NCBI GenBank assembly: GCA_043228905.1
Contig: JBHGNT010000001.1
Span: 33,790,001-33,854,000 of the forward strand
From: Azolla caroliniana
Lineage: Eukaryota; Polypodiophyta
Reading direction: 5' to 3'
Length of the DNA: 64,000 nucleotides
The position numbers and the translations under genes were made by a program. Of the stretch, positions 14,744-27,236 are shown one piece after another. The notes below the pieces were generated by a model. The model did not search any database. It was not told where the DNA came from and saw only the letters and a list, made by a program, of their open reading frames with translations. Position 1 is the stretch's first letter. The number at the start of each line of letters is the position of its first letter.

Positions 14744-15264
14744 AGAAGAGAAGAGACAGATGGAAGAATTGGATTTATTTGCTTTTGCCTTTAATTTGAT
14801 GGGTGATCAAGTGCACATGGGAAGGTATGGATTGATTTACAGCATTAGGGTCTTGATAAGTGGCCGATGATCCAAATCTTACAATTTGCATAAGATGTGA
14901 TGTAGGCTACGGCTTAAAACCTATGGTTCTGACGTGTGGGTGATCGTTCAAAACCCTGGTTTTTGCATCAGACTGAAGTGGGCGATGGCTGGCTCATAAA
15001 GCTAGGGTTTGCAGATGTGTGAAGTGGTGGGTAATGCTTCAAGAGCTGGGTCGTGATGGGAGCGATGGCATGAATAACATTTGGCACAGGAGGGAGGGAT
15101 ATGTGGGGGGGGTATATAGCTCAGAAATCTGGGGAAGCTTCTTCTTTTTTTTTCCTTTTTATTGTTTTCTTTCTTTTCTTTACAGAAATGGGATGTGGGC
15201 GATGGATCAGAAGCTCAGGGAGGGGATGCAGAGGCTGTTGTAAGGTATAATGGTGACCACTGAG

Positions 15265-15540
15265 CGAGAGAGAGAGGTGGAGAAGAAAGGATGATGATGA
15301 TGATGAATAAGCTCTGTTTCTGGCTATCCTCTTTTGTCTGTGGGTGTGGGTGTGGGTGTACGCGTGTGCCTATCCTCTTCTTTCTCTTCTCAAAGGATAT
15401 GGCTACAGTATGTAGTATGTAGTATGTAGTATGTAGTATGTAGTGTGTAGTGGTAGTATGCAGTATGTATGTAATCATAGTAGTATCATGTATGTATGTA
15501 TGTATGCAGTAGTAGTGGTAGTAGTAGTAGTAGTAGCAGT
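15265..15540. repeat. Microsatellite cluster (GATGAT, TGTGGG, AGTATGT, GTAGTA)
   Basis: A chain of different simple repeats upstream of the GOGAT gene: GAT repeats near 15290-15305, GTGGGT repeats near 15338-15358, AGTATGT-type repeats at 15410-15460, TATG repeats near 15488-15505 and GTA repeats at 15507-15540. They produce meaningless Val-rich and Tyr/His-rich reading frames. Confidence 0.85.
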
Positions 15541-18500
15541 AGAGAATAAGCATATCACCCTTCTCCTCCCAATGGATGCAATCAACCAAACCATCTCATC
15601 TCGGATGGATCGTTCGTGTCCGCCCATCCATCCATCCGATCAACCGGCCACAACGAAGAGTCGGACAAATCAATTGGCTTCTATAGTAGTAGTAGTACTG
15701 GGAGGAGGAGGAGGAGGAGTAGGAGTAGAATCATGACCTCTTCGTGCCAATGGACGCAAACTAACCATCTCCATCGTATCCATCCCATTCGTCCGGTCAA
15801 CCAGCCATTGTGAAGACTGGGAAGGATCATATCGTTCGTGGCAAGCCACTAAATGATCGCCCCCCGCCTTGTGCTTCTCCAACCTTTGTAACTATGATCT
15901 TGTGCTTACTCCATGTCCGACTAGCCTCGACAAAGAGGGCGAGCGGCGGTTCCGTTTTGCATGTGAATCCCTCTAGAGAAGTTGTCGGGATTAGGATGAA
16001 AAGTGTAGCAATTACGAATACCAAGAATGATAACTTCCGCATGTGTAGATTGAATCGATCGGTAAAGACGTTGCCCGGAACAAAACAAAAAAAAAAACCC
16101 TTGGGGTTCTAAAAATTAAGAGGGTTAGGATGATTATCTCATTGTGAGAGTGAATTTTCTCGTCTAATTTCCATTTCCATTGTTGTTGATACATATCCAT
16201 CGAATATATATATATATATATATTCTTAAGTCTTAATTCTTAATGGAGTTTATATAAATACATCATCTAGATACATATCATGTGTGTAATTTTAGTGCAA
16301 TTTATACATGTAGTTCTAGTTTCATTGATTTTGCATCAGTAGCCACGAGCACTGAATAAGATTAGGTTGCCATTGTTACACCCTTCATACCTCCCCAAAA
16401 CTTGTGTCTCGTATATTCTTCTTCTTCATGCAGTTATATTCATATTGAGTATCGAATTTAGTGGAATTTATATATGTGGATATAGTTTCACTTATGTTTA
16501 CATTAGTAAAGCGGATAATACAATGTGACCGCCGCGGCTATAGTCTCCGTAGAACCAGAAAACACACATCCTATATCTTCTTCTTTCCACTCCTCTTACA
16601 GAAATTAGTTCCTTTTATCCACATTTTGGATGGACTAGCCTTGTGCACAAAAAAGTGCACCAACAAAAAAGTGTTGCCATCATCTGTTCATTGCCTCTCT
16701 CCTAAATGTGTGGCCCTGACATGAGTTCATCTTTGGTCCACCCCAAAGGACCATTTTGTGCCTCTCTCTCATGCTCATTTGGTTGTTATCCCATAAATTA
16801 TGCAAAATCGACAAAATGTTGAGAGAATGTTAGATTACTAGTAAGAAGCTCTAGGTACCTTTAGGAGATCGAGTATCTCCTTCACTATTATCGTTGCTTG
16901 TCTTTATGAATCAACATAATCTCCTCAACATCACTACTCTCTCCATTGCAAGTGTTTCCCTCACTTCAGAGATCTCTTCATTCTCGATCGACTTATGTTA
17001 TAGTCATTTGAAGACAATAATTTTAATCTATCTTACTTTGAGAATCTTATGTGTATCGATAACGAGATTCTTTCGTCACTTTCATTTATTTATTTACTTA
17101 CTTATTTGATCAGCTACATTTCTTTTGGTTTGTTGTTCTCAAACTCGAGAGTCAGAGAGACAATATATGCATTGATACATATTGCATAAATTTTGTCTCT
17201 TGCCCCTATCTATATTTTTCTAATTAACTTATTCTTGAGTTAGGGTAATAAGACTATCAACTCGACGGGTTGGGTTTGAAGCCTATGTTTCACACATCTA
17301 TATTACACCATATATTTTTCCTAATTTACAAGACACGACAATTTTTCTTTCTTTAATAAACACATGTGCATAGGGACATCATTCTTTCTTCTTTTAATTT
17401 GTGCCTCTCTTGACTTGTATATGTACATGTTACGATTCGTGCATAGTGAGGGTTGTATCTTTAATAACTTGAAAATCATTCCGTTTATCTTTTAACTAAA
17501 CCTTCGAGTGTTCCACGTATTTTGACTTTCTACCATAGTTGCTTTTGAGAACGTATAAACACATGGCTATTGTGCACTGTGTTGCCTTCTAATAGTAAAC
17601 AAAATTGGGGAACATGCATTGCCTTTACAACATTGAAAATCTAGGAACATAAAATATAGACACATGCATCTCATGATAATAGGTGAGATTACAAATTTAT
17701 ATTCCATCCTCTTTCGAGGTTGTGGTGATATTGTTTGCTTTTACTATTGTTAATATTACAAGTACTTACCCACATATTATTCCATCTACCGGTCATTGCT
17801 TGTGTCTTCATAGCACAATTAATTATGCACCGTTTATTGGGATTATGGATATCTACTCTTGGATTCCTTCAATCTCAATGCAATGCTCAAGAATGTCGAC
17901 CTCAACAAAACCAATAAACAATTATGTATGCTTGTAAAGCATCAATGTGGGCATTGGCCAACGATAGCATCAAGTCAAGACAATTATTTCTGATCAATAT
18001 GCAAGATAATAATCATCCTATGCATGCATGAATATTTCATTTGAGATTCATACATCAAAACTAGGTCAATCAAAAGTGGGTTGCATGTATTATAAAGTGG
18101 AGATGCCCTCAAGTGTTTCACCATTATTATCAAGATATTTAATTGCAATACAACAACTTCCAAAACAATATTGCTACTTTTCTAGACAATGGATGCTTGT
18201 ATAAAGAATATTTTTAAGCATTTACTCTTGTATATTTATTTTGATCATCTTTTAATGACTATTATAATCTCAACACTCGACTTGATAGTGTATTTGTTAT
18301 ATTATATGAGTGGCTTTGATGCGCATTCATATCGTACTTCATAGAAAGAACTCCTCTAACAAAGGCAAATCAATGTTGAGAACTTGAGACACAATTTTTA
18401 TCGAGGACTTGATCTCTTTAGTTGCATTATTTAAAATACAGTGGAAATTGTCAATGTGTGGTTCGATTGGGTGCACATAAGCACGAGTTGAGATGTGAGC

Positions 18501-19389
18501 ACAAGTCCTTAAGATTCAATGCGTACTTCAATTTTTATTATCATGTTCTGAACATATTTTAATGAAAAGAATGTGAGAATCTTAAATGAGAGAGAGAGTG
18601 TCAAACTAATAACATTTGACTTGGAATACCAAAGGTAAAATACTCGTAGAAGAGACACTAAACTAATATGTTGAAACCATAGTTGCGTGAAATAGATGTG
18701 CTCAAACATGTTTGTAACATAGATCCATTCAGAAGTTTTGGGAGATGTTAAGTATTTTCTATAAAGCTCAAAGCTCTCCCTATCCCTTTCATTCATTGTC
18801 TATGTGGATGTGTGATCTATGTTTAGAGAATTTAGTGATATTTGGGGAATAAAAAAAGAAAATTCAAAGACATCAAGTGAGCTAAAGAAACCTCATGAGC
18901 ATTTTGATGTTCTTACTTTATATGCATTTATTTGCAACATTTGCATTTAGGATCTTTAAGGAGAACAATATTGCTTTAGGGGGACATGTTGAAAACTCGC
19001 TCTTAAAGTGAGTGCTCCTTAGATGTTTGACAAGTGGCTGAAAACTTATACGTTAGCTTTAACTTGCAATGACTCTTCACAACTTTTACTCTCTATCACT
19101 CATTTCTTCCATGGATAGTCTGTTATAATGCCAATTCCGTATTGCATTTTGTTTTCAAAAGGACGATTGCCATCGTTTTCCAACTATTGGGTTGTCAAAA
19201 AATGTCGATGTCAAATGTGCGAGAACCTTTATATAGGAGAATTGTATGTTCTCAAACTAAATCTTTGAAGAGCATAGCATCAAACTCATTAATTACTCAA
19301 TACTTTTACCCACAAATAGAAAGATGCAAAACCCAAGCTTCAACACGACATTGTTATGTTTATAGCCTTAGCTTTAACATAATGCCTCT

Positions 19390-19672
19390 AATATAGTGCA
19401 TAAAGGCAATGTTTTAACATTGTGTTTTAAAACGAATTTGGTTGTTATTAATAAGTGCAACTTCCAAAATTTCCATAATATTTAGCTCATTAACAAATTT
19501 TCAATAATATTTAGGTCATTAAAATTATGTATGTTGCATGGCTGTAATATAGTGCACAAAGGCAATGCTTTAACATTGTGTTTTAATACGAAATTGGTTG
19601 TTATTAATAAGTACAACTTCCAAAATTTCCATAATATTTAGGTCATTAAAATTATACATGTATGTTGCATGT
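19390..19672. repeat. Tandem duplication (period ~156 bp)
   Basis: ATATAGTGCA begins at 19391 and at 19547. The following GGCAATG..TTTAACATTGTGTTTTAA, the GGTTGTTATTAATAAGT block and the terminal GGTCATTAAAATTAT block are present in both copies. The second copy is slightly shorter. No coding content. Confidence 0.8.
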
Positions 19673-20313
19673 TTAGTGAGCCTATTATACATGGTCATCA
19701 CATCGTTAATTGTCTAATGTTGAGTTCTTTAACTTTTACATTCCAAGCTTGCCATACATTCATAGGCTATTGCTAAAGCACATTATATGTCAACGGGATC
19801 CATCTGTGAAAGTTTTGTATTCCTTATCAAAGTAATTTGGAATAAGTTTAACTCATGGTTTTTATCTTTTATTGAGTTGATGGTTGCTGATAGGTTTACA
19901 TGAAGAGCCTGAACACTTTTAGAAGATCTATGATGCTTACGTAGCATAAAATGGCACCTCGGTCTCATCTAGGGTTACATGGATGGACATATTTCATCAA
20001 GACATACAAATAGGACACATCTTGGATCCACTTCCAAGAGTAAGGCTCAATTTTCAAATTCAAGCTCATGACTCATCCCTTCAAGGTTTTAAGCTATTGC
20101 ACAAGTTTTGTTTCATTTCTCCTTTCATGCAACTTTCAGAATCATGTTGTATCGTGCCTTTTCTTGAGGTGAAAGCACAGTAGAAGATTATGCCAATTTA
20201 ATTCACATCTTTATCGTGCATGCATTTGCTTGGAGTGCAACTCTTGACGTAGTCTTATTATGCCCTACCAATAATTCCTTGGAATCAAAGTCCTATGTTT
20301 TTTCGAAGTATGT

Positions 20314-22656
20314 CTAGGTTTTTGGGTTCTCATCAAGGTCCCTTCCCCCTCCCCCCAACACACACACTTTTGTGTCACATTGTATAGCATACATATTCCT
20401 TATACAAACATAGGCAGATGCATCTTCTACATCTAATTGTAGTGCATGTTGAAAAGCCAATGTTCCAAGCTCCATGTTTCTCCATCTTTGGGAAGCATTT
20501 AACATAGTATGGCACAATGTCGAATTCGCACAAAATGGCAAGTCTTTGATCAATGCTATTACCATCTCCAACCGACCAGCCCGACTTAAAAGATCAATCA
20601 TACAAATATGATGTTCTAAAGTTGGAAGCATGTCGCAGTCTCCAATAACCTTCTCAAAATACATTTGGCCGGTGTCGATTGAGCCAGAATGACTACATAA
20701 CGCAAGCAAAATGGTAAACACAATTGGATCGGCCCCCTTTCCTTCATTTAGCATTTTGTTGAACAAGTTATGTACAATCCTATCCTGCCCAAACTGGGCA
20801 TATCCCGTGATTAGCGACGTCCATGAGCATATGGTATGGTGATTGGATGGCAAGCTGTCAAAAGCATGTTGAGCCTCCATAAGCATTCCACAATTGGCAT
20901 ACATATCTATCAATGTGTTATTAACAGCCTCTTCCACCAATCCCCTTTTGACAATCTCTGCATGTGTTTCTTGGCCTTTAAATGTTGCCACTAATCGGCC
21001 ACACCCCATTAAGGTGCCAAGATGTGTGATGGCATCTGGAACTATGCCCTCATGTTGCATCGAATCAAAACAATTTATTGCTTCCTCTTCATAACCATGC
21101 TGGATATATCCTGTAATAAGTATGTTCCAAGAGACCACATCCTTGATTGGCAATTTGTCGAATACTACTCGTGCAATACCAAGTAGACCACATTTGACAT
21201 ACATATCCACCAATGAATTTCCCACAGTGATATCCGTCTCGAAGAACCCCTTTTTCACAACATCCACGTGTACTCGTTGGCCTCCTTCAATATCCCCCAC
21301 ATTGGCACAAGCTTTCAAAACACAAACAAATGTGACTTCTGTTGGGCAGACTCCATTTCCCTGCATTTGCTTGAAACAACGTAGTGCTTCTTCACTAGAC
21401 CCATGTTGAACATATCCTATGATGAGTGTATTCCAAGATATGGCATCACGATCTGGAAGTTCATTGAACATTTCAAGTGCCTTTCGGAGGAGACCACATT
21501 TCACATACATGTCTACCAATGCATTTCCGATGCTGACTTCTTTTGCCAATCCTTCACTCACAATACTTACATGTATTTCTTGGCCTGTTGCCAGTGAACC
21601 AATGATACCACAAGCCTTCAAGATGCAAGCATAGGTGACCACATTTGGAGATATACCCTTGAGTTGCATTGTTTTAAACATACACATTGCCTCCCCACTA
21701 TGTCCATGATGAACATATCCCATGATTAATGTTGTCCACGAGACTACATCTTGAACTACAAGTCTGTCAAAAACTTCCCTTGCTTCTCCAAGGATTCTGA
21801 ATTTCACATACATATCTATCAATGCATTTCCAAGCACAAGATTACTAGATAGTAATTTGTCTCCGACAATCATAGAATGCATCGTCTGACCCTTATTAGA
21901 TGCTCCTATATAAAAGCATGCATTCAATAAGCAAACAAAAGTCGCCACATTTGGCAAGAGTCCTTGAATTAGCATCTGGTCATAACATTTCAGTGCTTCC
22001 ATATCACGGCCATGCCAAGTATATCCGCCCATAAGTGCAGTCCAAGAAACAACATCAGATGTCTGTAGCTCATCAAATACTTCTAGAGCTTGTTCAAGGA
22101 GACCACATTTTGCATACATATCTACCAATGCATTTCCAACCCAAATAGCATGTCTTTCTGAAAGTGGAAAGCTTCCTCTTGCGATCCGGGCATGTATTTC
22201 TCGCCCTTTTTCAGACACATTTACACTGCCACAAGCTTTCAAAAGGGAAAGAAACGTGATAGAATTTGGAGCAAATGCTTCATGCTGCATTTGATCAAAA
22301 TAAGAAAGGGCTTTTCCTCCATATCCATGAGAAGTGAATCCACTTATCATCACATTCCATGTGACAACATCGGAAAATGGAAGGGTTTCGAACATTTCAC
22401 ATGCTTTTCCAAGAGCACCACATTTCACATACATGCTAATGATGGCATTTCCTATGGAAACATCATCATCGTCATTACGAAGCAATCCATGTTTGAGAAC
22501 ATAGGCATGCATTCCCATACCGGTATAGATGTCTTTTCTCTCTGAACATATCTTGAGGGAAGATATCAGGGATGTGGGTGTTACTGGAAATGATGACCCC
22601 ATGGTATTTTCTGTTTTTTCTGTTTGTCCTGCGTCATAGTCCTGTCTGTAGGACAT
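20314..22656 (-). CDS. PLS-class pentatricopeptide-repeat protein (intronless, no DYW domain)
   Basis: 780 residues in one exon from an ATG at 22656. Six modules of about 100 residues each carry a NALVDMYxKCGxLxxA segment followed by a DVVSWxxLIxGYxxHG segment and a P/L segment ending in LLKACG. This is the PLS arrangement of plant organelle RNA-editing factors, which bind one base per repeat in plastid or mitochondrial transcripts. The C terminus has an E-like motif (ELGTLAFQHALQLDVEDAS) and then an unrelated Gly-rich tail encoded by a C-rich, AC-repeat stretch, with no E+ or DYW deaminase domain. If it edits RNA it would need a deaminase in trans; loss of a former DYW tail is equally possible. 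The N terminus is not an obvious transit peptide, so targeting is uncertain. Module wording is typical of fern PPR families, where such genes are very numerous. Confidence 0.9.
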   Translation of the reverse strand: MSYRQDYDAGQTEKTENTMGSSFPVTPTSLISSLKICSERKDIYTGMGMHAYVLKHGLLRNDDDDVSIGNAIISMYVKCGALGKACEMFETLPFSDVVTWNVMISGFTSHGYGGKALSYFDQMQHEAFAPNSITFLSLLKACGSVNVSEKGREIHARIARGSFPLSERHAIWVGNALVDMYAKCGLLEQALEVFDELQTSDVVSWTALMGGYTWHGRDMEALKCYDQMLIQGLLPNVATFVCLLNACFYIGASNKGQTMHSMIVGDKLLSSNLVLGNALIDMYVKFRILGEAREVFDRLVVQDVVSWTTLIMGYVHHGHSGEAMCMFKTMQLKGISPNVVTYACILKACGIIGSLATGQEIHVSIVSEGLAKEVSIGNALVDMYVKCGLLRKALEMFNELPDRDAISWNTLIIGYVQHGSSEEALRCFKQMQGNGVCPTEVTFVCVLKACANVGDIEGGQRVHVDVVKKGFFETDITVGNSLVDMYVKCGLLGIARVVFDKLPIKDVVSWNILITGYIQHGYEEEAINCFDSMQHEGIVPDAITHLGTLMGCGRLVATFKGQETHAEIVKRGLVEEAVNNTLIDMYANCGMLMEAQHAFDSLPSNHHTICSWTSLITGYAQFGQDRIVHNLFNKMLNEGKGADPIVFTILLALCSHSGSIDTGQMYFEKVIGDCDMLPTLEHHICMIDLLSRAGRLEMVIALIKDLPFCANSTLCHTMLNASQRWRNMELGTLAFQHALQLDVEDASAYVCIRNMYAIQCDTKVCVLGGGGRDLDENPKT

Positions 22657-24351
22657 GAAGCCGTAGCGTAACGAACATTTAATGTTGGAACCATGATAGG
22701 TCGTGCCCGGTTTCGAGCTCAGTCCGATTAAGATACAAAACTAACGTACTGATATACCAATTGATAATCTGTCACTTGGGTTTTCATTATTTCTCGCAAA
22801 TACCCTTGCCTTATGCCCCATGGTTTTTGCTATTTCCCCAAATATCCTTGTTCAACCTTCTCTCCAGAAATAAAATGTGTTACTTGATCAATTCATCATC
22901 TTTTCGAGATTGTTGCAACTTAGGAGTATTTGAGAAAATAAAGAGAAACCATTGGGATATTTCAAAGTGTCACAAATCAAAATAACCTTTAGCTCCATTT
23001 ATATAAAAGGGAGTAATCAATAGTTATACCATGCTTTATGTTAAAAGTCTTAACATCAATAAAATTACTCTCTTACACCTAATTTCATCACATGGCAAGT
23101 TTATTCTCTCTGAAGCTAGATTTCTAAATAGCAAATATCCGAAATATTTAAGAAATTCTTTGTTGGCCAACCAATGGAAGGGACATAGAATTATGATAAC
23201 ATTAGATATGTAGATGCAAATATACAATAACGAGACAAGAATTTGAGTCGCATCTAGTCATACGTCGTTAAGGGTGAGGAGATTATAACCTATTACTAAA
23301 GAAGACAGAGTAAAGTACATGGCAAAAGAAGATAGAAATAATGGGTAGGGAAATGATTGATGGTAATAGTAAAGGAAGTAGTTGCGTCATACATAAAAAG
23401 GAGAACCACGGTGACCATATCTTGACAATTTATTGTAGATAAAAAAACTTATGTATAGCTAGAAGAACAACGATTTCATGCTACAAACAAAACATAATAC
23501 CCACTTCACTACCACATAGTTAACTTGTCCCCATGAAATCAATGCTAAACAATCCAACAACTAGAGGAGTAGGTTATGACAAGAATACATTGACCTGCTC
23601 GCATGTTGATCTTTCGAGTGTCTTTCGAACCACAAGCAACTTAATGGAGTGGTGAAACTTTATGTCCGCAATAACGATTATAACTATAGGGACTTCGGTG
23701 CTCTATAGAAATGTATGGATGCTAGGACGAAAGACAAGTATCTGAGACAAGCAATGGTGTACTAGACGGGATAATCGGATAACCATGGAAAGGGGTAGCT
23801 ATGATATAGAGACACTAGGCTAAGTAGACGGGCAAGTGGGCAAGGTCTCGACAACTCAGATAACCATGAAAAGAAGCAACTAGATATAGAGACACTAGGC
23901 TAAGTAGGCGGGGGATGTGGACCGAGGTCTCGATGGGCAGACACACGATGGGCGGATGAAAAAGATTCATAAACTGAAGTCTAAGACCAAAAAAACTTTG
24001 AAGAAGAACATGAATGGCAAAGTTAAGTTCAATTAAATTTGTCACGTGCAATCAGAAGTTTATATCACATGCAATGCCGCCCGAGATGTGGGAAGAATGT
24101 GCCCATGTGGGCTTTGTTTGCATGTCAAGAAAAAAACAGAGTTTCTAATTTCAAACACCCTTCCCCCAATCCCAAAATCGTTGCCTCTTGCAGTCGATCT
24201 CCAAGCTTAAATAGTCTTGGGAAGAGCTGAAGCAAGCTACCATTAAAGCTCTTCAAGCAGCATCTGTTTTTATTTGTATATAACATCTTTTAGCTTTTTT
24301 AATCTTCTTCAACAACAGACAACAAATCAAAACCCAAACCAACAGAACACC
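22657..24351. other. Intergenic between the PPR gene and the HSP20 gene
   Basis: This is a divergent arrangement, so it should hold both promoters. A possible TATA box for the HSP20 gene is TATATAAC at 24277-24284, about 70 bases before its ATG, and a CACGTG G-box core lies at 24043-24048. I looked for a canonical heat-shock element of alternating GAA/TTC blocks and found no perfect one. An ~80-bp tandem duplication is at 23778-23932. No gene seen. Confidence 0.55.
23778..23932. repeat. Tandem duplication (~80 bp x 2)
   Basis: GATAACCATG begins at 23778 and 23859; GATATAGAGACACTAGGC begins at 23803 and 23883; AGGTCTCGA begins near 23842 and 23925. The copies are imperfect. Non-coding and GC-richer than its surroundings. 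Confidence 0.75.
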
Positions 24352-25866
24352 ATGGCTCTTTCCTTGTTCGGACGCCCTGGCCGTAGATCCGAGGACCCCT
24401 TGGATGCCTTCTTCTCGGATTCAGTGTTGTTCCCGACATCGTTCCCCTCGACATTCCCTTCATCCTCCATGTCATTGTGGAGCTTTCCCGACCATCCTGG
24501 CTTTGCTCGGGATGTGGTAGCGGTTGCCAACACGCAGGTGGATTGGAAGGAGACGGCTGATGCGCATGTCTTCAAAGCCAACCTCCCTGGTATGAGATTT
24601 TATACCGTGTTTCGTCAAATTTTGTTTGTCTTTCATCTTTCTATGCGATTAAATGGTGTAGGGTTTGTTACTTCTATAACCTTTCTGCATATTATGTTGG
24701 TGTGTGCTGTGTGGCATGCCCTTGTCCTCGTGCCTCGTTGATTATTTAGGATTTTCTTGTTCTTTTACATCTCATGTGATTTGAGGAATCCGTTCTTTGT
24801 ATCAGTTAGCGAGTGGGGGTTGCTGTATGTGGTTATATGATGATGGAGGTTTTCCTTTCTCTTTTTCATGCTGTTTGTTTACATAGGCATCCTTTTGTGT
24901 TAGTTGTTAGTGAGCGTTTCCGTACGTGGTTAATAATACGATGAATAATGATCGAATCATGAATAAAGAAGGTTTGTCAGTTTGAGGGTTGCTGTATGTG
25001 GTTATATGATGGATGTAGATTTTCCTTTTTCTCTTTTCGTGCTGTTAGTTAACGTAGGCATCCTTCTGTGTTAGTTGTTAGTGAGGGTTGCGGTATGTGG
25101 TTAATACGATGAATAATGATGAAATAATGAATGATGAAGGTTTCCCTATTCTTTTTTCATGCAGTTTTGTTTCGATGTAGCCTAAAATATGATGCATTTA
25201 AGGCTCCTGATATTCCTTTATTTTCATTAGAGTTGTGGTGTTTCATGTATATGACCATTTAAATTATGGTGAATTTATTGGTTAGGCTTTAGGGGAGGGA
25301 TGTTCTTTGTTAGGTGTCTGATGTTTATAGATTTAGGGAATGCAATTTAGTAAGGTTTTAGGGCAGGTAGTAACTTTAGGGGAGGGATGTTCTTTGTTAG
25401 GTGTCTGATGTTTATGGATTTAGGGAATGCAATTTAGTAAGTGGTTTTAGGGCAGGTAGTAACTCATGATGGTATTCATTAATTTTATCACCATTTTACC
25501 GGGTGGCTAAGCAATTATTTTACTTCATTAATTTTATCACCATTTTACCAGGTGGTTAAGCAATGATTTTACTTGAATGTATCTGTCACAGGTCTTTCTA
25601 AGGAGGATGTGAAGGTGCAAGTGGAGGAAGGACGTGTGTTACAAATAAGTGGTGAGAGGAAGAAAGAGGAGACTGAATCAACAGATAGGTGGCACCGCGT
25701 GGAGCGTGCACAAGGCAGCTTCTTGCGGCGCTTCCGGCTCCCGGACAATGCTAGAGTGGATGATGTGAAGGCGGCCATGGAGAATGGTGTGCTTACTGTC
25801 ACTGTTCCCAAGATGGCACCACCTGAGCCCAAATCAGCTGTCCGTAGTATTGACATCTCTAGTTAA
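24352..25866 (+). CDS. Class I cytosolic small heat-shock protein (HSP20 family), 2 exons
   Basis: ATP-independent chaperone that forms oligomers in the cytosol and holds unfolded proteins for refolding. Exon 1 is 24352-24589, intron 24590-25591 (GT-AG), exon 2 25592-25866; joined product 170 residues. The split codon gives the unbroken [12 protein letters not shown]. The N-terminal arm ends about residue 64; the alpha-crystallin domain starts at [18 protein letters not shown] and contains [27 protein letters not shown] and the C-terminal [11 protein letters not shown] consensus. The tail ends in SIDISS, where most class I members have an I-x-I-S-G ending. Plant class I sHSP genes are usually intronless, so the 1002-base intron inside the alpha-crystallin domain is unusual. 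The promoter region upstream has a TATA-like box but no perfect heat-shock element that I could find. Confidence 0.93.
24817..25572. repeat. Nested tandem duplications filling the HSP20 intron
   Basis: Three separate duplications follow one another inside the intron. GGGTTGCTGTATGTGGTTA starts at 24817 and 24986 (period ~169), with a further partial copy near 25086. GGGGAGGGATGTTCTTTG recurs with period 87 (units about 25287-25373 and 25374-25463). CATTAATTTTATCACCATTT recurs with period 49 (25477 and 25526). The last copy runs almost to the 3' splice site, so the intron grew by local duplication. Confidence 0.85.
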
Positions 25867-27236
25867 AAAGAAAAATACATATCTCCTGTGTCATATATGC
25901 CAAATAGTAGGTCAATCTTAGACATGTCAAATAATAGTTATAAGAACAGAAATGAGTTTGTTTGAAGAGAGAAATAAGGATGTTTATAGTGTGTATTCAT
26001 CTAATGTGTTATATGACAGAAATAAAAGGGTTGCGAAATAGAATGAAGCTTTTGTGATTTAGTTGTATCTCGAAAGAGTAAATACAATTATACCTTGTAA
26101 TTAGTTTGATTTCAAGAGTTATGCAATACCTTCTGCATTTTTTTTGGGTGTATTGTGCGCTCATGTGAAATCAAATTTCGTCATGCAATGTTAAACCAGT
26201 TGGGTTACTTTGTTCTCACTTCCTAATTTTCCTGCTCATGTTAAAGTCAAATTTTTTCATACATCCAGTGGCAAATTTTCCTCATGGAATTTTATTGGTT
26301 TACTTGTCACATCCATAAGAAGTTATGTAAAATCTTTTTGTGACTATTATGTGACCGTAGTTTGAATGTGAGATAGGACAGGGAGGGAGCGTTTCCCTCC
26401 AACTCAGGTCCCCTTCTCAACCCAAGGTGCTTGCTGAACGTATATATTGTAAGGCTAAAGGTATTTAAATGCTCCCATGGTACACAACTTTTCCTTTGCT
26501 CATGTTAAACCAAAATTCTCATTCAGTTTTAGTGGCAATGTTATAGGTTGGAGCCACCAATTAATTGGGTTGTTTTCTATATAGAACACCCTCTAGTTCC
26601 CATCCCATTAAAATGTGGTGATTAATGAATGGGTTGGAACCAATGGAGAAGCTGATGGCTCTTGAGGGTTCCCAATTGGGTCCCTTTAGTTGTGGTGTTC
26701 ATGATGGTTCTCATAAGTCTTGAAACCAATGGAGAAAGTGAAGACTCATTACTAACAACTGGGATGACTGCTTAATTCATAATATCATAACATCAATGAT
26801 TCAGCATACAAAAATAATCGTATAAACAATAGAAAAAATCACTACACATGTATATGCCAAGCCTTTTCTGTTGAAAGAACATTTGTAACACTGATCTGAG
26901 AAGAGAATTTGAGATGTTGCTCAGATCCATGGTAGGTGATGATAAGAATGTATTCTGATGTTACACTGATCTGACAATAAAAGATAACATCATATATGAG
27001 ATATGATATCCATGATAAGCGTTGTGATGGTCTTTTCCTTTGGGCAAAGGTCACAACAACGGAAATACAACAAACACCAAGTAAAGAAGGGGGGGAAAAG
27101 CAATACAATATATGGGCCCCCAGTGATTTCATCTTTGTGAAAGAGTTTGAATTTGAATGCCCATGGCCGGCCCAGAACAGGGGAAATAACTTCATGATGG
27201 GGTGGTTCAAATCCAAGAATCCGCAGTTTAATGCTC
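25867..27236. other. Intergenic, 3' flanks of HSP20 and GLTSCR1-domain genes (convergent)
   Basis: The two flanking genes converge here, so the region should contain both 3' untranslated regions. Reading frames are short and unsupported. A minus-strand 132-residue frame at 26842-27240 has no recognisable domain and ends next to the stop of the next gene, so I leave it out. Confidence 0.6.

Larger units (their letters stand above)
14744..20313. other. Long intergenic region, no gene recognised
   Basis: The first few hundred bases are the upstream region of the leftward GOGAT gene. 15265-15540 and 15680-15725 are trinucleotide and tetranucleotide microsatellites, 16207-16222 is a TA run, and 19390-19672 is a tandem duplication. 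The rest is AT-rich with stops in all frames. I see no conserved protein segment, LTR pair or RNA gene. Confidence 0.6.

Noticed and set aside
15215-15882. Val-, Tyr- and His-rich frames on both strands
   Set aside because: Products of simple repeats.
24590-24741. 155-residue read-through of HSP20 exon 1
   Set aside because: It runs into the intron; the GT-AG splice restores the alpha-crystallin domain without a break.
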